A stretch of DNA of 64,000 nucleotides, from NCBI GenBank assembly GCA_945920215.1, contig CAMEJM010000004.1, positions 1 through 64,000 on the forward strand, given 5' to 3'. Under the pieces are notes generated by a model. It had not been told where the DNA came from, ran no database searches, and saw only the letters and a program-made list of their open reading frames with translations. Shown piece after piece: positions 27,401 to 36,172 of this stretch (position 1 is the first letter of the stretch; each line of letters starts with the position of its first letter). A program made the position numbers and the translations under genes. The stretch comes from an uncultured bacterium (GTDB lineage Bacteria; Bacillota; Clostridia; Oscillospirales; CAG-272).

Positions 27401-28030
27401 CTCTTTTTCGAGCGGAACAAGCTGCTCCTCGTACATGGCTATCTGGACGTGCGTGGTCTCCATATTGCGCGCCGTTGCGTCCAGCTTGAGTTCAGCCTCG
27501 TGTTTTCTGCTTCGATATTTGGCGATCCCCGCCGCTTCCTCAAATATATTGCGGCGTTCATCGCTTTTCTTGGAAATCATCTCCGCAACTTTGCCCTGTC
27601 CGATGATGGAATAGCCGTCTCTGCCGATACCCGTGTTCATGAACAACTCATGTACATCGCGGCGCAGGCAGGGCTTCTGATTGATCAGGTATTCCGAAGT
27701 CCCGCCGCGATAATAGCGACGGGTAACGGTCACTTCGTCATACGGGCAGTCAATGCGGTTTTTTTCATCGGTATTATCAAAACATACGGAAACCTCCGCA
27801 TACCCCATCTGACGGCGGGTATCCGTCCCTGCAAAGATGACATCCTCCATGGTGTTACCGCGGATATTGCGGCTGGACACTTCGCCGAGTACCCAGCGCA
27901 TCGCGTCCGAAACGTTGGATTTCCCGCTTCCGTTCGGACCCACGACAACCGTCGTACCGGGTTCAAAGGTCATGACAGTTCTGTTTGGAAAAGACTTGAA
28001 CCCGTGTATTTCGAGAGATTTCAGAAACAT
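24419..28030 (-). CDS. smc: Chromosome segregation protein SMC
   Basis: Condensin ATPase that extrudes DNA loops and works with ScpA and ScpB, both encoded elsewhere in this window (41759-43509). Walker A GPNGSGKS is at residues 31-38. The ABC signature LLSGGEQSFVAIALFF and Walker B FCILDEVEAALDE are near the C-terminus. Two long coiled coils flank the hinge (around residues 520-650, with GTIYGPLSSLV and NVGGSMTGGS). Length of 1203 aa is typical. The order rnc-smc-ftsY is conserved in Firmicutes. Confidence 0.97.
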   Translation of the reverse strand: MFLKSLEIHGFKSFPNRTVMTFEPGTTVVVGPNGSGKSNVSDAMRWVLGEVSSRNIRGNTMEDVIFAGTDTRRQMGYAEVSVCFDNTDEKNRIDCPYDEVTVTRRYYRGGTSEYLINQKPCLRRDVHELFMNTGIGRDGYSIIGQGKVAEMISKKSDERRNIFEEAAGIAKYRSRKHEAELKLDATARNMETTHVQIAMYEEQLVPLEKEAEKARRGEAIKEEKKAVDVALWLYDTQKIHDDVSRARISYETQKEDLDALTKAVEKLYQERTDLDDERTRSLFKSEGLLQNINEVREQIHQLDNRCEVIASEISHANAMISQSEGRKQELLSQKENVNEEVSAYEEKRKELIKESEQLSDEKLEVLSEQQGAMQRIRELEAELNETLKRLGDIESNATDLRVRLDVLKKARQSDRDKSETLAHDIEQYELTGEKLRQEAALCEQNASGYKAKITEQDEHIAKCNEEIARLNGEREKCVEEIGSLRVSRNTKITRANDLQRMIDQMDGYSRSVKVVMTEYENGRIPGGTIYGPLSSLVTIDREYVTAIEMALGSSAQNIVTDTDRTAKAAIEALKRTEKGRATFLPVNTIRPGNESDEIRAAARLAGYVSRADKLVDSDPMFRPIVEWLLSRTVVFDTLEHAVSAANTLRHKVRLVTLDGQIMNVGGSMTGGSVKNEGTGLLARNGEIADLQEEAERIAAEIRKLEAKQAEIDTAMADARNAIGDAEQNKEIMYSMARSQFAALDSANARLAANENLMEKLREDYNAIVGMQSINDGEILAKEKQLAKSEEEVSSLRAYREEVNVRLGAQQEEREKLQEKAQTIGIRGAEIARDIQAAADMIENARRRSGTLADDLKQQEERTEEFRRTILELDKENSDNLTQQEKLEQELNDLTSAREGLQSDTVAFDKKLTEINNYIKIKENDKNNTGRAFFEIQAKYEQLSAEQERLSVRLHDEYAMSYEDAVAADYPPVTPENEKEMRQTAISCYNRLRNIGGYSPTAITDYLEIKAKYDEVNGQYVDLKNSFDNLSEIIRKLEEEMANTFVTSFEQINQNFGVVFRELFGGGTAELSLTDPENVLTSGIEIQAAPPGKNIKSLSLLSGGEQSFVAIALFFSILKLHPTPFCILDEVEAALDEVNVYRLGEYIRRFCSDTQFILITHRRGTMQIADRLYGVTMPERGVSKVICVDIAEMEAKKHELTDTD

Positions 28031-28083
28031 ATATGTTCTCCTTAAAAGGTCTGCCTTTTCCGTGCGGAATCGGCGCGCCTCTT

Positions 28084-28785
28084 TTATTCAATCAGACCGA
28101 AGAGAGCCAGCGCTTCTTTTGCCGCGTTCTGCTCTGCTTCTCTTTTGCTTTTTCCTTTGCCGTGACCCACAATATTGCTGTTGAGCCTCGCCACCACTTC
28201 AAATACCCGGTCGTGGGCAGGTCCCGTCTCCCGGACAACCTCATAGGTGAGAATGTCCTCTCCCCCGCCCTGTACCAGTTGTAGCATCCTTGTCTTATAA
28301 TCCCCGCCGCGAAGGTTTCGACAGGTCTCAAATTCTTTTTGCATGAGGCGGCGTATGACGCTGCCTGCCGCCGTGCTGTCACTGTCTCGGCTATCCAGAT
28401 AAACCGCCGCGAATAAAGCCTCCAACGCGTCGGAAAGCAAGGACGGACGGTCTTTTCCGTTTTTCTCACCGCGGCCGAGATAAAGAAAATCACCTAAATG
28501 AATTGACGTCGCAACGCGTGCAAGAGTTCCCTCACACACCAAATGCTGACGGAACTGGGTCAGATACCCCTCCTTGCAATCCATAAACATATCATACAGC
28601 TCCGCGCTGATTTCCTGCTGCAAGATCGCGTCTCCCAAGAATTCAAGCCGCTCGTTCGACTCTGCCAGCGGGTCTCTGTCCTTGACTTCGTTGACATAGG
28701 AGGAGTGCGTCATGGCTTTTTTCAAAAGGGCGGGATTGTGAAACTGATATCCGATCTGCTTTTCCAGCTCTTTTAAGTCTTTCAC
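28084..28785 (-). CDS. rnc: Ribonuclease III
   Basis: Double-strand-specific endoribonuclease that processes rRNA and mRNA. The RNase III signature NERLEFLGDAIL and the second catalytic segment SDALEALFAAVYLD are intact, and a C-terminal dsRBD (KTRMLQLVQGG to AKEALALFGLI) follows. The GTG at 28785 was chosen as start: the strong AAAGGAGG directly abuts the ATG at 28791, leaving no spacer, but gives an ideal 6-nt spacing to this GTG two codons later. Product is 233 aa. acpP, often found between plsX and rnc, is absent. Confidence 0.95.
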   Translation of the reverse strand: MKDLKELEKQIGYQFHNPALLKKAMTHSSYVNEVKDRDPLAESNERLEFLGDAILQQEISAELYDMFMDCKEGYLTQFRQHLVCEGTLARVATSIHLGDFLYLGRGEKNGKDRPSLLSDALEALFAAVYLDSRDSDSTAAGSVIRRLMQKEFETCRNLRGGDYKTRMLQLVQGGGEDILTYEVVRETGPAHDRVFEVVARLNSNIVGHGKGKSKREAEQNAAKEALALFGLIE

Positions 28786-28859
28786 CGACATCCTCCTTTC
28801 TTTCATTTCTTGATATAGACCGTCTGCAAATGACTGGCAACACAATGATATAATGCGCT

Positions 28860-29993
28860 TTATTCCGCCTGACCGGTCTCGTCGTCGCTACGAGCGGTTT
28901 GATTCTGCGCTTCCTCGCGTTTGCGCTGTTTGCGGGCTAAGCGCTCTGCTTTTTCTCTTGCTTTTTCTGCTTCTGCCCTGCTTTTTGCACGTGCTTTAAT
29001 GCGTTCCTCATGATCGAGCGCAAACATGGCAAAATCGCGGTTCAGGCCCTGCGCGTCAAATTCGATCGCCTGACGGATGGCATTCTTGATTGCGCCGGCA
29101 TCCGAGGAGCCGTGTGCCTTGATGACCGGCTTTGCGATTCCGAGCAAGGGAGCGCCGCCGTATTCGGAGGCGTCAAAGACCCTTTTGAGTTCTTTGATTT
29201 TTCCGTGCATGGATACTGCCGAAAGGCGTGAAAGCATATTGGCAGTAAAGAGATTCTTCATGGTGGAAAGCATGAACCTTCCCATTCCCTCGGTATACTT
29301 CAGAACAATATTGCCCGTGAATCCGTCGGTTACAAGAACGTCGCACACGCCGGTCGGAATCTGAGACCCCTCAATATTCCCCACAAAGTTGATTTCCGCG
29401 TCGGAAAGCTGCACATACGCGTCGCGCTCGAGTTCACGGCCCTTCGTATACTCACTGCCGTTATTAATTAGACCGACACGGGGGTTCTCAATGTGCATCA
29501 CCTTTTCCATGTAACGGGAACCCATATATGCGAACTGCTCAAGATTGGACGGCGTCACTTCCAGATTCGCGCCGCTGTCCATCAGCAGACACGGATGAGG
29601 AAAAGGAAGTACCGTAGCAATTCCGGCGCGCTGAATCCCTTTGATTCTGCGCACAATGAGCGTTGCTCCCGCAATCAGTGCCCCGGTATTTCCCGCGGAC
29701 ACAAATGCGTCGCCTTCCCCGGCAGCCAGCATATGCAGGCCGACGCTCATAGAAGAATCTCTTTTATCGCGTACCACCGCCAAAGCGTGATCTTCCATAT
29801 CGATACCCGAAACGGCGTGAACAATTGTCATACCGGAAAGGTCAAGACTATGCTTGCGCGCAAGAGAGCGAATGACTCCCTCGTCGCCGACAAGAATAAT
29901 TTCCTCTCCGTATTCTTTGCGAGCAAGAAGAGCGCCACGAATCAATTCCAGCGGCGCATGGTCGCCGCTCATCACGTCAAGGATGATTCTCAT
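28860..29993 (-). CDS. plsX: Phosphate acyltransferase PlsX
   Basis: Transfers an acyl group from acyl-ACP to phosphate to make acyl-phosphate, which PlsY uses for phospholipid synthesis. The N-terminal ILDVMSGDHAPLE, FVSAGNTGALIAGA, SGANLEVTP and DVLVTDGFTGNIVLKYTEG segments are diagnostic. The 377-aa protein carries an extra C-terminal tail of about 45 residues rich in Arg, Lys, Glu and Ala, probably a charged helix, beyond the usual family end. AAAGGAG precedes the ATG. It lies between trmFO and rnc. Confidence 0.95.
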   Translation of the reverse strand: MRIILDVMSGDHAPLELIRGALLARKEYGEEIILVGDEGVIRSLARKHSLDLSGMTIVHAVSGIDMEDHALAVVRDKRDSSMSVGLHMLAAGEGDAFVSAGNTGALIAGATLIVRRIKGIQRAGIATVLPFPHPCLLMDSGANLEVTPSNLEQFAYMGSRYMEKVMHIENPRVGLINNGSEYTKGRELERDAYVQLSDAEINFVGNIEGSQIPTGVCDVLVTDGFTGNIVLKYTEGMGRFMLSTMKNLFTANMLSRLSAVSMHGKIKELKRVFDASEYGGAPLLGIAKPVIKAHGSSDAGAIKNAIRQAIEFDAQGLNRDFAMFALDHEERIKARAKSRAEAEKAREKAERLARKQRKREEAQNQTARSDDETGQAE

Positions 29994-30019
29994 GGTCTTT
30001 TCTCCTTTATAACTGTTTT

Positions 30020-31354
30020 TTATCCAAACAATTCACGTAGTTCATTTACCCTTGCAAGTGCACGCTGCGCGAGGGCTTCGTTACGCACTTTCTTGCCTCC
30101 CTTTACCTTGCGGTCAAGTGGGGCGAGAACTCCGAAATTGGCGTTCATGGGTTGGAATTTTGAATTTGTACCCCTGCTCACATACTGCGCCATGGCGCCG
30201 AGAACGGTGGTATCGTCAAACGGAATGGGATCAAGTCCGAGTAGCTTCTGCGCCGCCTGCGTTCCGGCAACGAATCCGGAGCCTGCGGATTCCACATAGC
30301 CCTCCACCCCGGTCATCTGCCCGGCAAACCACAGGTTGGGGTATTTCAAAACGCTGTAATCGCTCGCAAGAATTCCCGGAGAATTGAGATAGGTGTTACG
30401 GTGCATGACGCCGTAACGCATGAACTCCGCGTTTTCAAGTCCGGGAATCATCCGGAACACACGTTTTTGCTCCGGAAAAGTGAGATGGGTCTGAAACCCC
30501 ACCAGGTTATACATCGTCCCCGCCACATTCTCGCGGCGAAGCTGTACCACGGCATAAGCGTCCTTGCCTGTACCCGGAACAGGAAGCCCTACCGGCTTCA
30601 TGGGTCCGAACCGCAGGGTATCATATCCGCGCTTTGCCATCACCTCGACAGGCATACACCCCTCAAAGACCGTCAGGTCTTTTTGCGAAGCCGCGTCAAA
30701 GTCTTTAAGTTTGGCAACCTCTGCGCTCAGAAGCGCATGGTAGAACGCGTCATACTCGGCTTCTGTCATGGGGCAATTGAGATAATCATCCGGAGAGCCT
30801 TTCCCGTAACGGGAAGCAAAGAAGGTGCGCGATGTGTCTACCGAAGCAAAATCCACAATCGGGGCGGCAGCGTCGTAAAAATGCAACTCCCCACCGCCGA
30901 CCATAGCGGATATCTGCTCCGCGAGGGCGTCACTGGTTAGAGGTCCCGTTGCCACGATGGTTGGCTCCTCGGGGTTGATTTCCGTCACTTCTCCCTCGCG
31001 TACGCATATCAAGGGATGGGATTTGATTTTCTGCGTGATATAGGCGGAAAAATCTTCTCGGTTTACCGCGAGCGCGCCGCCCGCGGGTACTTCCGTGGCA
31101 TATGCAGCCTCCATAATCAGGGACCCGAGCGCCGAAAGCTCTGCTTTCAAAACGCCTACCGCGTTGGAAAGTTGATTGGAGCGGAGGGAGTTGGAGCAGC
31201 ACAGTTCGGCAAAACCGTCGGAATGATGAGCGGGCGTTTTCTTCTGCGGTTTCATCTCCCACAGTTCCACTTCCACCCCGCGGCGTGCCGCCTGCCACGC
31301 CGCTTCGCTGCCGGCAAGTCCGGCGCCGATAATTTTTAATTTCCGCGCCGCCAT
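30020..31354 (-). CDS. trmFO: Folate-dependent tRNA U54 methyltransferase
   Basis: FAD enzyme (formerly Gid) that makes ribothymidine at position 54 of tRNAs using methylenetetrahydrofolate. The N-terminal dinucleotide fold GAGLAGSEAAWQAARRG is followed by HHSDGFAELCCSNSLRS, FEGCMPVEVMAKRG and QMTGVEGYVESAGSGFVAG, all TrmFO signatures. Length of 444 aa is standard. The start overlaps the topA stop (TAATG). Coupling with topA and dprA is a common Firmicutes arrangement. Confidence 0.96.
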   Translation of the reverse strand: MAARKLKIIGAGLAGSEAAWQAARRGVEVELWEMKPQKKTPAHHSDGFAELCCSNSLRSNQLSNAVGVLKAELSALGSLIMEAAYATEVPAGGALAVNREDFSAYITQKIKSHPLICVREGEVTEINPEEPTIVATGPLTSDALAEQISAMVGGGELHFYDAAAPIVDFASVDTSRTFFASRYGKGSPDDYLNCPMTEAEYDAFYHALLSAEVAKLKDFDAASQKDLTVFEGCMPVEVMAKRGYDTLRFGPMKPVGLPVPGTGKDAYAVVQLRRENVAGTMYNLVGFQTHLTFPEQKRVFRMIPGLENAEFMRYGVMHRNTYLNSPGILASDYSVLKYPNLWFAGQMTGVEGYVESAGSGFVAGTQAAQKLLGLDPIPFDDTTVLGAMAQYVSRGTNSKFQPMNANFGVLAPLDRKVKGGKKVRNEALAQRALARVNELRELFG

Positions 31355-33618
31355 TATTCGTCAACCTTTAATTCCTGCTGACGGCTGTACCCGCATTCGC
31401 CGTTCGTACAGGTAACGGTTTTACGCGCTTTTTTATATACCAACATCGAACCGCATTCCGGGCATTTTTCCTGAAGAGGCATATCCCATGTGGAATAGTC
31501 GCAGTTCGGATAGTTCTCACAGCTGTAAAACACTTTTCTGTCGCGGCTGTGACGGACAACCAATCTTGCGCCGCACTTAGGGCACGCCACACCGGTATCC
31601 TGTAAAAGCTGTTTGGTAAAGCGGCATGTGGGATAATTGGAGCAAGCGTAAAATTCACCGTATCTTCCCTTGCGGATCACCATATCCGCGCCGCAAAGCT
31701 CGCACTTGAAGTCGGCTTTCTTCTCCTCTGTCTGCGTGTTCTTCGTAATGACCTTCCCGTTTTTATCCACCGCCATGGTATTGCGGCACTGAGGATAATT
31801 CGGGCAAGCAAGAAACTTACCGAATCTACCTGATTTATATACCATTTTGCTGCCGCATTTGTCGCAGACAACATCGGATTCTTCGACGGGGATTTCCTCA
31901 CGGCTGACGGATTCCATTGCCGTTTTCAGGTTTTTTTCAAAATCTCCGTAAAAATCGCTGAGCAGACTTTGCACGCTGGTACCGCCATGCGCGATACCGT
32001 CGAGCTTATCTTCCAGTTGCGCCGTAAATTCATAATCCACAATATCCGGGAAACGTTCTTTCATCAAGCGGGTTGTCACTTCGCCGAGCGGAGTGGGCAC
32101 AAGGTTCCTGCCGACCCGTTTCACATATTCGCGTGCAATAATTGTGGTGATGATCGCAGTATAGGTGGAAGGACGACCGATGCCACTTTCCTCCAGAATT
32201 TTGATAAGAGAAGCGTCATTGTACCGAGCGGGCGGTTCTGTAAAGTGCTGCGTGCTTTCCACAGCGACGGCGGTCAGGTTTTCACCTTGTTTGACGGCAG
32301 GCAGCTTCCCCGCCGACAGGTTTTCCCGGTTCTCCATTTCATCGCTCTCATGATTGTCGTATACGGCGGTATAACCGGGGAATCTGACCGTATAGCCACC
32401 CACACGGAAATGATATCCCGCGCATTCGGTTTCAACCGTTACGGTATCGTAAACAGCGGGCGCCATCTGACTTGCCACAAAGCGCTCCCAGATCAACCGG
32501 TAGAGTTTGTATTGTTCATTTGTAAGACGGCTGCGGATGGAGTCGGGAGTCAAAGCGACGCTTGCAGGGCGGATAGCCTCGTGCGCATCCTGGGCGTTTG
32601 CTTTGGTTTTATAAATATTCGGGGTTTCGGGGCGATAATCATTCCCGTAAACAGACTCGATGTATGCAAGCGCCGCGCTCTGCGCGCTTTCCGCGATTCT
32701 GAGAGAGTCGGTACGCATATAGGTAATCAGACCCTGCACCCCACCGTGTTCCGCGCCGAGATTAATCCCCTCGTACAACTCCTGTGCCACCTTCATAATC
32801 TGCTGCGACTGGAAGCCAAGCTTCTTGGAAGCCTCCTGCTGCATGGTCGATGTGGTGAAGGGGGGAGCGGGCTGACGGTTTTTTTGTGCTGTTTTCACAC
32901 TCAGAACACGGAATGTCCCGCCTGAAACGGCTTTTTCGATTTTACGTGCTTCGTTCTCGTTCGCAGGACGTATTTTGTTCTGCTCATCACCCACGAAATG
33001 GGCAAGTACATTCTGCCCGCCGGCGGTTGTCAGCATGGCGTCGATCGTCCAATATTCCTGCGGAACAAAGGCTCTGATTTCCTCCTCGCGCTCACATATC
33101 ATACGGGTAGCCACAGACTGAACTCTACCTGCGGAAAGACCGCTTTTCACATTCTTCCAGAGAAAAGGACTGAGCTGGTACCCGACAATACGGTCGAGAA
33201 TACGGCGTGCCTGCTGGGAATTGACCAAGTCCGTGTCAATGACGCGCGGATGCTTGACTGCGTCTTTCACGGCTGTTTTGGTAATCTCATTGAAAGTGAC
33301 ACGGCAAGCGCGGTCAAGCGGGATTTCAAGGGCGGTTGCCAAATGCCACGAAATGGCTTCCCCCTCCCGGTCAGGGTCGGTTGCAAGAAAAATCTTTTTT
33401 GCGTTTTTGGCTTCTTTTTTCAGTTCTTTAATGACGTCGCCTTTGCCGCGGATATTGATGTAGTGCGGTTCGAAATTGTGCTCGATATCCACGCCCAGTG
33501 TGCTTTTTGGCAAGTCGCGGATATGCCCTTTGGAAGCGATGACTTTATAATCGGATCCAAGATATCCTTTGATGGTAGTGGCTTTCGCGGGAGATTCAAC
33601 GATTACTAAATTCGGCAT
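31354..33618 (-). CDS. topA: DNA topoisomerase I
   Basis: Type IA topoisomerase that relaxes negative supercoils. The TOPRIM domain begins VIVESPAKATTIKGYLG, with ATDPDREGEAISWH as the acidic metal site. The catalytic Tyr lies in LITYMRTDSLR. The C-terminal part holds four consecutive Cys4 ribbons, beginning near VCDKCGSKM, KCELCGADM, ACPKCGARL and KCPECGSML. The start at 33618 gives the family N-terminus (MPNLVIVES) but lacks a strong adjacent Shine-Dalgarno; AAAGGA lies further upstream. A TTG at 33663 overlapping the dprA stop is an alternative. Product is 754 aa. Confidence 0.95.
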   Translation of the reverse strand: MPNLVIVESPAKATTIKGYLGSDYKVIASKGHIRDLPKSTLGVDIEHNFEPHYINIRGKGDVIKELKKEAKNAKKIFLATDPDREGEAISWHLATALEIPLDRACRVTFNEITKTAVKDAVKHPRVIDTDLVNSQQARRILDRIVGYQLSPFLWKNVKSGLSAGRVQSVATRMICEREEEIRAFVPQEYWTIDAMLTTAGGQNVLAHFVGDEQNKIRPANENEARKIEKAVSGGTFRVLSVKTAQKNRQPAPPFTTSTMQQEASKKLGFQSQQIMKVAQELYEGINLGAEHGGVQGLITYMRTDSLRIAESAQSAALAYIESVYGNDYRPETPNIYKTKANAQDAHEAIRPASVALTPDSIRSRLTNEQYKLYRLIWERFVASQMAPAVYDTVTVETECAGYHFRVGGYTVRFPGYTAVYDNHESDEMENRENLSAGKLPAVKQGENLTAVAVESTQHFTEPPARYNDASLIKILEESGIGRPSTYTAIITTIIAREYVKRVGRNLVPTPLGEVTTRLMKERFPDIVDYEFTAQLEDKLDGIAHGGTSVQSLLSDFYGDFEKNLKTAMESVSREEIPVEESDVVCDKCGSKMVYKSGRFGKFLACPNYPQCRNTMAVDKNGKVITKNTQTEEKKADFKCELCGADMVIRKGRYGEFYACSNYPTCRFTKQLLQDTGVACPKCGARLVVRHSRDRKVFYSCENYPNCDYSTWDMPLQEKCPECGSMLVYKKARKTVTCTNGECGYSRQQELKVDE

Positions 33619-33659
33619 AGATTTACGAACGACCCACCGGGTCGGTCCTTTCTGATGTA

Positions 33660-34976
33660 TCAATGAGTTCTGGCAATTCTGCCGCCGGGCAGCTGCCTGA
33701 TAAGTCCTTTGATTTCGAGAGCAGTGATCGCCGCAAGCACCTTGGAGGGCGGCGTTTCAGCGGTCACCAGCGCGTCCGGCGTACACTCGCCGTTTGCGAG
33801 GATCAAATCATAGACGCGACGGAGATTTTCCGTCAGGCTTTCCACTTTCTTTCTGCGCGCTTCGTCGTCCGCAGGCATATGTTCCCCGTCCGCGCCGGCT
33901 TCCTTTGTCTGTGTCTTCGGATATTCAACCTCTTCGGTGTCGTCTGCACCGTCACACGTTCTTCGGTGATCCGTTTCCTTGCCCTTCTTTATTTTTTCTT
34001 TGCGAACCTTTTTCGAAATTGCAACGTGCGCTTTTTCCAGCACGCGCTCCATGTCCGCGTCTGTTTTTTCAAGCAGGCGGTACACGTTGATGACCGACGG
34101 ATACCGCTTCTCATATGCGAAGAGAATGTCCTCTGCGCAAACGGCGGCACAGGCTCCCTCGCGGAGCAGCAAAGCGGTCGCTGCACAATAGGGGTCGTCC
34201 ACATTGCCCGGCAGAGCATACAGGTCTTTGCCCTGCTCCTTTGCATAATGTGCGGTAATCAGAGCGCCGCTGTTCAGTGTGCCTGCGGTCACAAGCGTCA
34301 CATTTCCGAGCGCGCTGATAATGCGGTTGCGTTTCGGAAAATTGGTGCGGTAAGGGGGTGTGCCCGGCGGGTACTCCGACAGAATCACGCCGTGAGAAGC
34401 GATGAGACGCGCCAAACGGGAATGTTCTTTCGGATATATGACGTCAATACCGCTTCCGATAACGGCAACGGTTTTTCCGCCTCCGCTGAGCGCCGCTGCA
34501 AGCGCAATACCGTCGATTCCGCGCGCCATACCGCTGACTACAGTAGTTCCGGCAACCGCGAGGTCATGGGCGATTTCAAAAGTCTGGCGCATAGCATACG
34601 CATTGTGTTCTCTGCTGCCGACAATGCTGACGCAAAACGCCTTGTCAAAATCGGGCAAAGTCCCCATGTAGTACAACAGCACCGGCGGTTCCTTGATTTC
34701 ACGCAGGCGGGCAGGAAAGCGCGAGTCGTCATATGTGAGGATGCCTACATCATTGACCGCGCAAAAATCAATCATGCGCTTCGCGTAAAATAAATTCTTA
34801 TCGCACAAACGCTCGATCGTCGCGGTGTAGCGCGCGCCCAACACGTGCCGCAGTTCTTCTTCCCCGGCGGAATAAATATCCTTAGGAGAGGAAAAGGAGG
34901 TACGTAATTTGGCATACGTATCTGTTCCGGGTGTTACGGCACAGCCGAGCCAAACCCAGTATAGAAGTTCCGCCAT
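33660..34976 (-). CDS. dprA: DNA-processing protein DprA
   Basis: Binds single-stranded DNA and loads RecA during natural transformation. The Rossmann-like core is clear: VGSREHNAYAMR, VSGMARGIDGIAL, VAVIGSGIDVIYPKEH, LSEYPPGTPPYRTNFPKRNRIIS and NSGALITAHYAKEQGKDLYALPG. It has an N-terminal SAM-like domain and a C-terminal winged-helix domain. Between core and wing lies an unusually long charged linker (about residues 300-385, rich in Lys, Glu, Asp). Length is 438 aa, longer than the usual 290-380. AAAGGAGG precedes the ATG. No other competence gene is in the window. Confidence 0.94.
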   Translation of the reverse strand: MAELLYWVWLGCAVTPGTDTYAKLRTSFSSPKDIYSAGEEELRHVLGARYTATIERLCDKNLFYAKRMIDFCAVNDVGILTYDDSRFPARLREIKEPPVLLYYMGTLPDFDKAFCVSIVGSREHNAYAMRQTFEIAHDLAVAGTTVVSGMARGIDGIALAAALSGGGKTVAVIGSGIDVIYPKEHSRLARLIASHGVILSEYPPGTPPYRTNFPKRNRIISALGNVTLVTAGTLNSGALITAHYAKEQGKDLYALPGNVDDPYCAATALLLREGACAAVCAEDILFAYEKRYPSVINVYRLLEKTDADMERVLEKAHVAISKKVRKEKIKKGKETDHRRTCDGADDTEEVEYPKTQTKEAGADGEHMPADDEARRKKVESLTENLRRVYDLILANGECTPDALVTAETPPSKVLAAITALEIKGLIRQLPGGRIARTH

Positions 34977-34993
34977 TTACGACCTCCTTTTTT

Positions 34994-35824
34994 CTAATCT
35001 CGCTGCTCCCACAGAAACACCGAAGCCGCCACCGCGGCGTTCAGCGACTCCGACTCGCGGGATATGGGGAGATAAACGCTTCCGTTGCAGGCGGCAGATA
35101 CGTCCCCGGAAATCCCGTGTCCTTCATTGCCGATGACGAATATATCCCCCCGCTGCATTCCGAGAGCGTCTACCGAAACGGAGCGATCGGTCAGTTCTGC
35201 GGCAAAGACGCGTCTTCCTGCGCCGCGCACAGCGGTTACCGCATCTGTCAGCGACGGCACATAAACGATCCCGATGCGGAACAGCGCTCCCATTGCCGCA
35301 CGCACCGTGCGCGGATTATACGCGTCGGCGCAATCGGACGAAAGCACCAATACGCGGGTACCGAACGCGAGCGCACTGCGAATGATCGCGCCGAGATTGG
35401 CAGGATCCCGCAGGGAGCAAAGAAACATGGTTTTTTCGCTCATAGGCAAAAAATCAGTTACTTTATTTATTTTAATAATATTTTTGATTTTGTCAAGATA
35501 TTTCAGCACGGTCACGATCCCCTGAGGAGATTTCTCGCGCGTCACCTTTTCAAAACAATCATCCGCCAAAATAAATACTTCACATTCGGCATACTTTTCC
35601 CCGGAAAGCATTTGCATCACAGAGGGCAAATATTGCTCTTTTTTGGATAAAGCAATCAAAACGTGCGTTACCGGAGCGCCGGCGGCAACCGCCTCCTCAA
35701 ACAGCTTAAAGCCGTCTGCCGTGAAAGCGCCCGACAAGTCACGGTACTTTTTTTCGGAAAGTGATGCAGCCCACATCACCGTTTGGTTCTTGCGACTGGT
35801 AATCAAATCCTTCAGTATCGCCAT
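34994..35824 (-). CDS. TrmH/SpoU family RNA 2'-O-methyltransferase
   Basis: SPOUT-class RNA methyltransferase acting on rRNA or tRNA ribose 2'-OH with S-adenosylmethionine. The N-terminal substrate-binding domain (residues about 1-105) is followed by the trefoil-knot catalytic domain with RDPANLGAIIRSALAFG (motif 1), FVIGNEGHGIS (motif 2) and LPISRESESLNAAVAASVFLWE (motif 3). Length is 276 aa. AAGGAG precedes the ATG. The precise target (such as 23S G2251-type sites) cannot be told from sequence. It is the first gene of the long minus-strand run ending with leuS. Confidence 0.92.
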   Translation of the reverse strand: MAILKDLITSRKNQTVMWAASLSEKKYRDLSGAFTADGFKLFEEAVAAGAPVTHVLIALSKKEQYLPSVMQMLSGEKYAECEVFILADDCFEKVTREKSPQGIVTVLKYLDKIKNIIKINKVTDFLPMSEKTMFLCSLRDPANLGAIIRSALAFGTRVLVLSSDCADAYNPRTVRAAMGALFRIGIVYVPSLTDAVTAVRGAGRRVFAAELTDRSVSVDALGMQRGDIFVIGNEGHGISGDVSAACNGSVYLPISRESESLNAAVAASVFLWEQRD

Positions 35825-36130
35825 GATAGAGACTCCTTATGAGATTGATGAATTTCGTTTGCAAAATCAAAAGATTACACGCAATTTGTTTCTGCTCATA
35901 AATATAATCAATAAAAATTGTAGATTCATAATTTTTACGAACGCATTATGCAAAGAGTGTTTTGACCTGAGAGGATAATCCAATGGATATTATGATCAGG
36001 AAGACAGGCTTCTGCGCAAGATGATCAGGATTCCCTGCTCATATGTTCCCATCCTCATAGAGTCTTTCCCACCTCTCGCTTCTGCTCCGATATTGTATCA
36101 ATCGCATGATAAAAAACCGACTGATAAGAG
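35825..36130. other. AT-rich intergenic region upstream of the trmH-type gene
   Basis: This 300-nt stretch contains no supported gene. Positions 35880-35950 are very AT-rich and presumably hold the promoter of the long minus-strand run, but I could not pick a convincing -35/-10 pair. A 10-bp direct repeat (ATGATCAGGA) occurs at 35993-36002 and 36022-36031, 29 bp apart; its meaning is unknown. Confidence 0.6.
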
Positions 36131-36158
36131 AAAACCCGTGCGCAAAATGCACACGGGT
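36131..36158 (-). terminator. Terminator of the infC-rpmI-rplT operon
   Basis: A 7-bp outer stem (36134-36140 with 36152-36158), extended inward by further pairing, is followed on the minus strand by TTTC. It lies 14 nt after the rplT stop. Confidence 0.8.
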
Positions 36159-36172
36159 CAAATAACCGCAAC

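Noticed and set aside
35993..36031. ATGATCAGGA repeat as the start of a repeat array
   Set aside because: Only two copies, 29 bp apart; too few to be an array.
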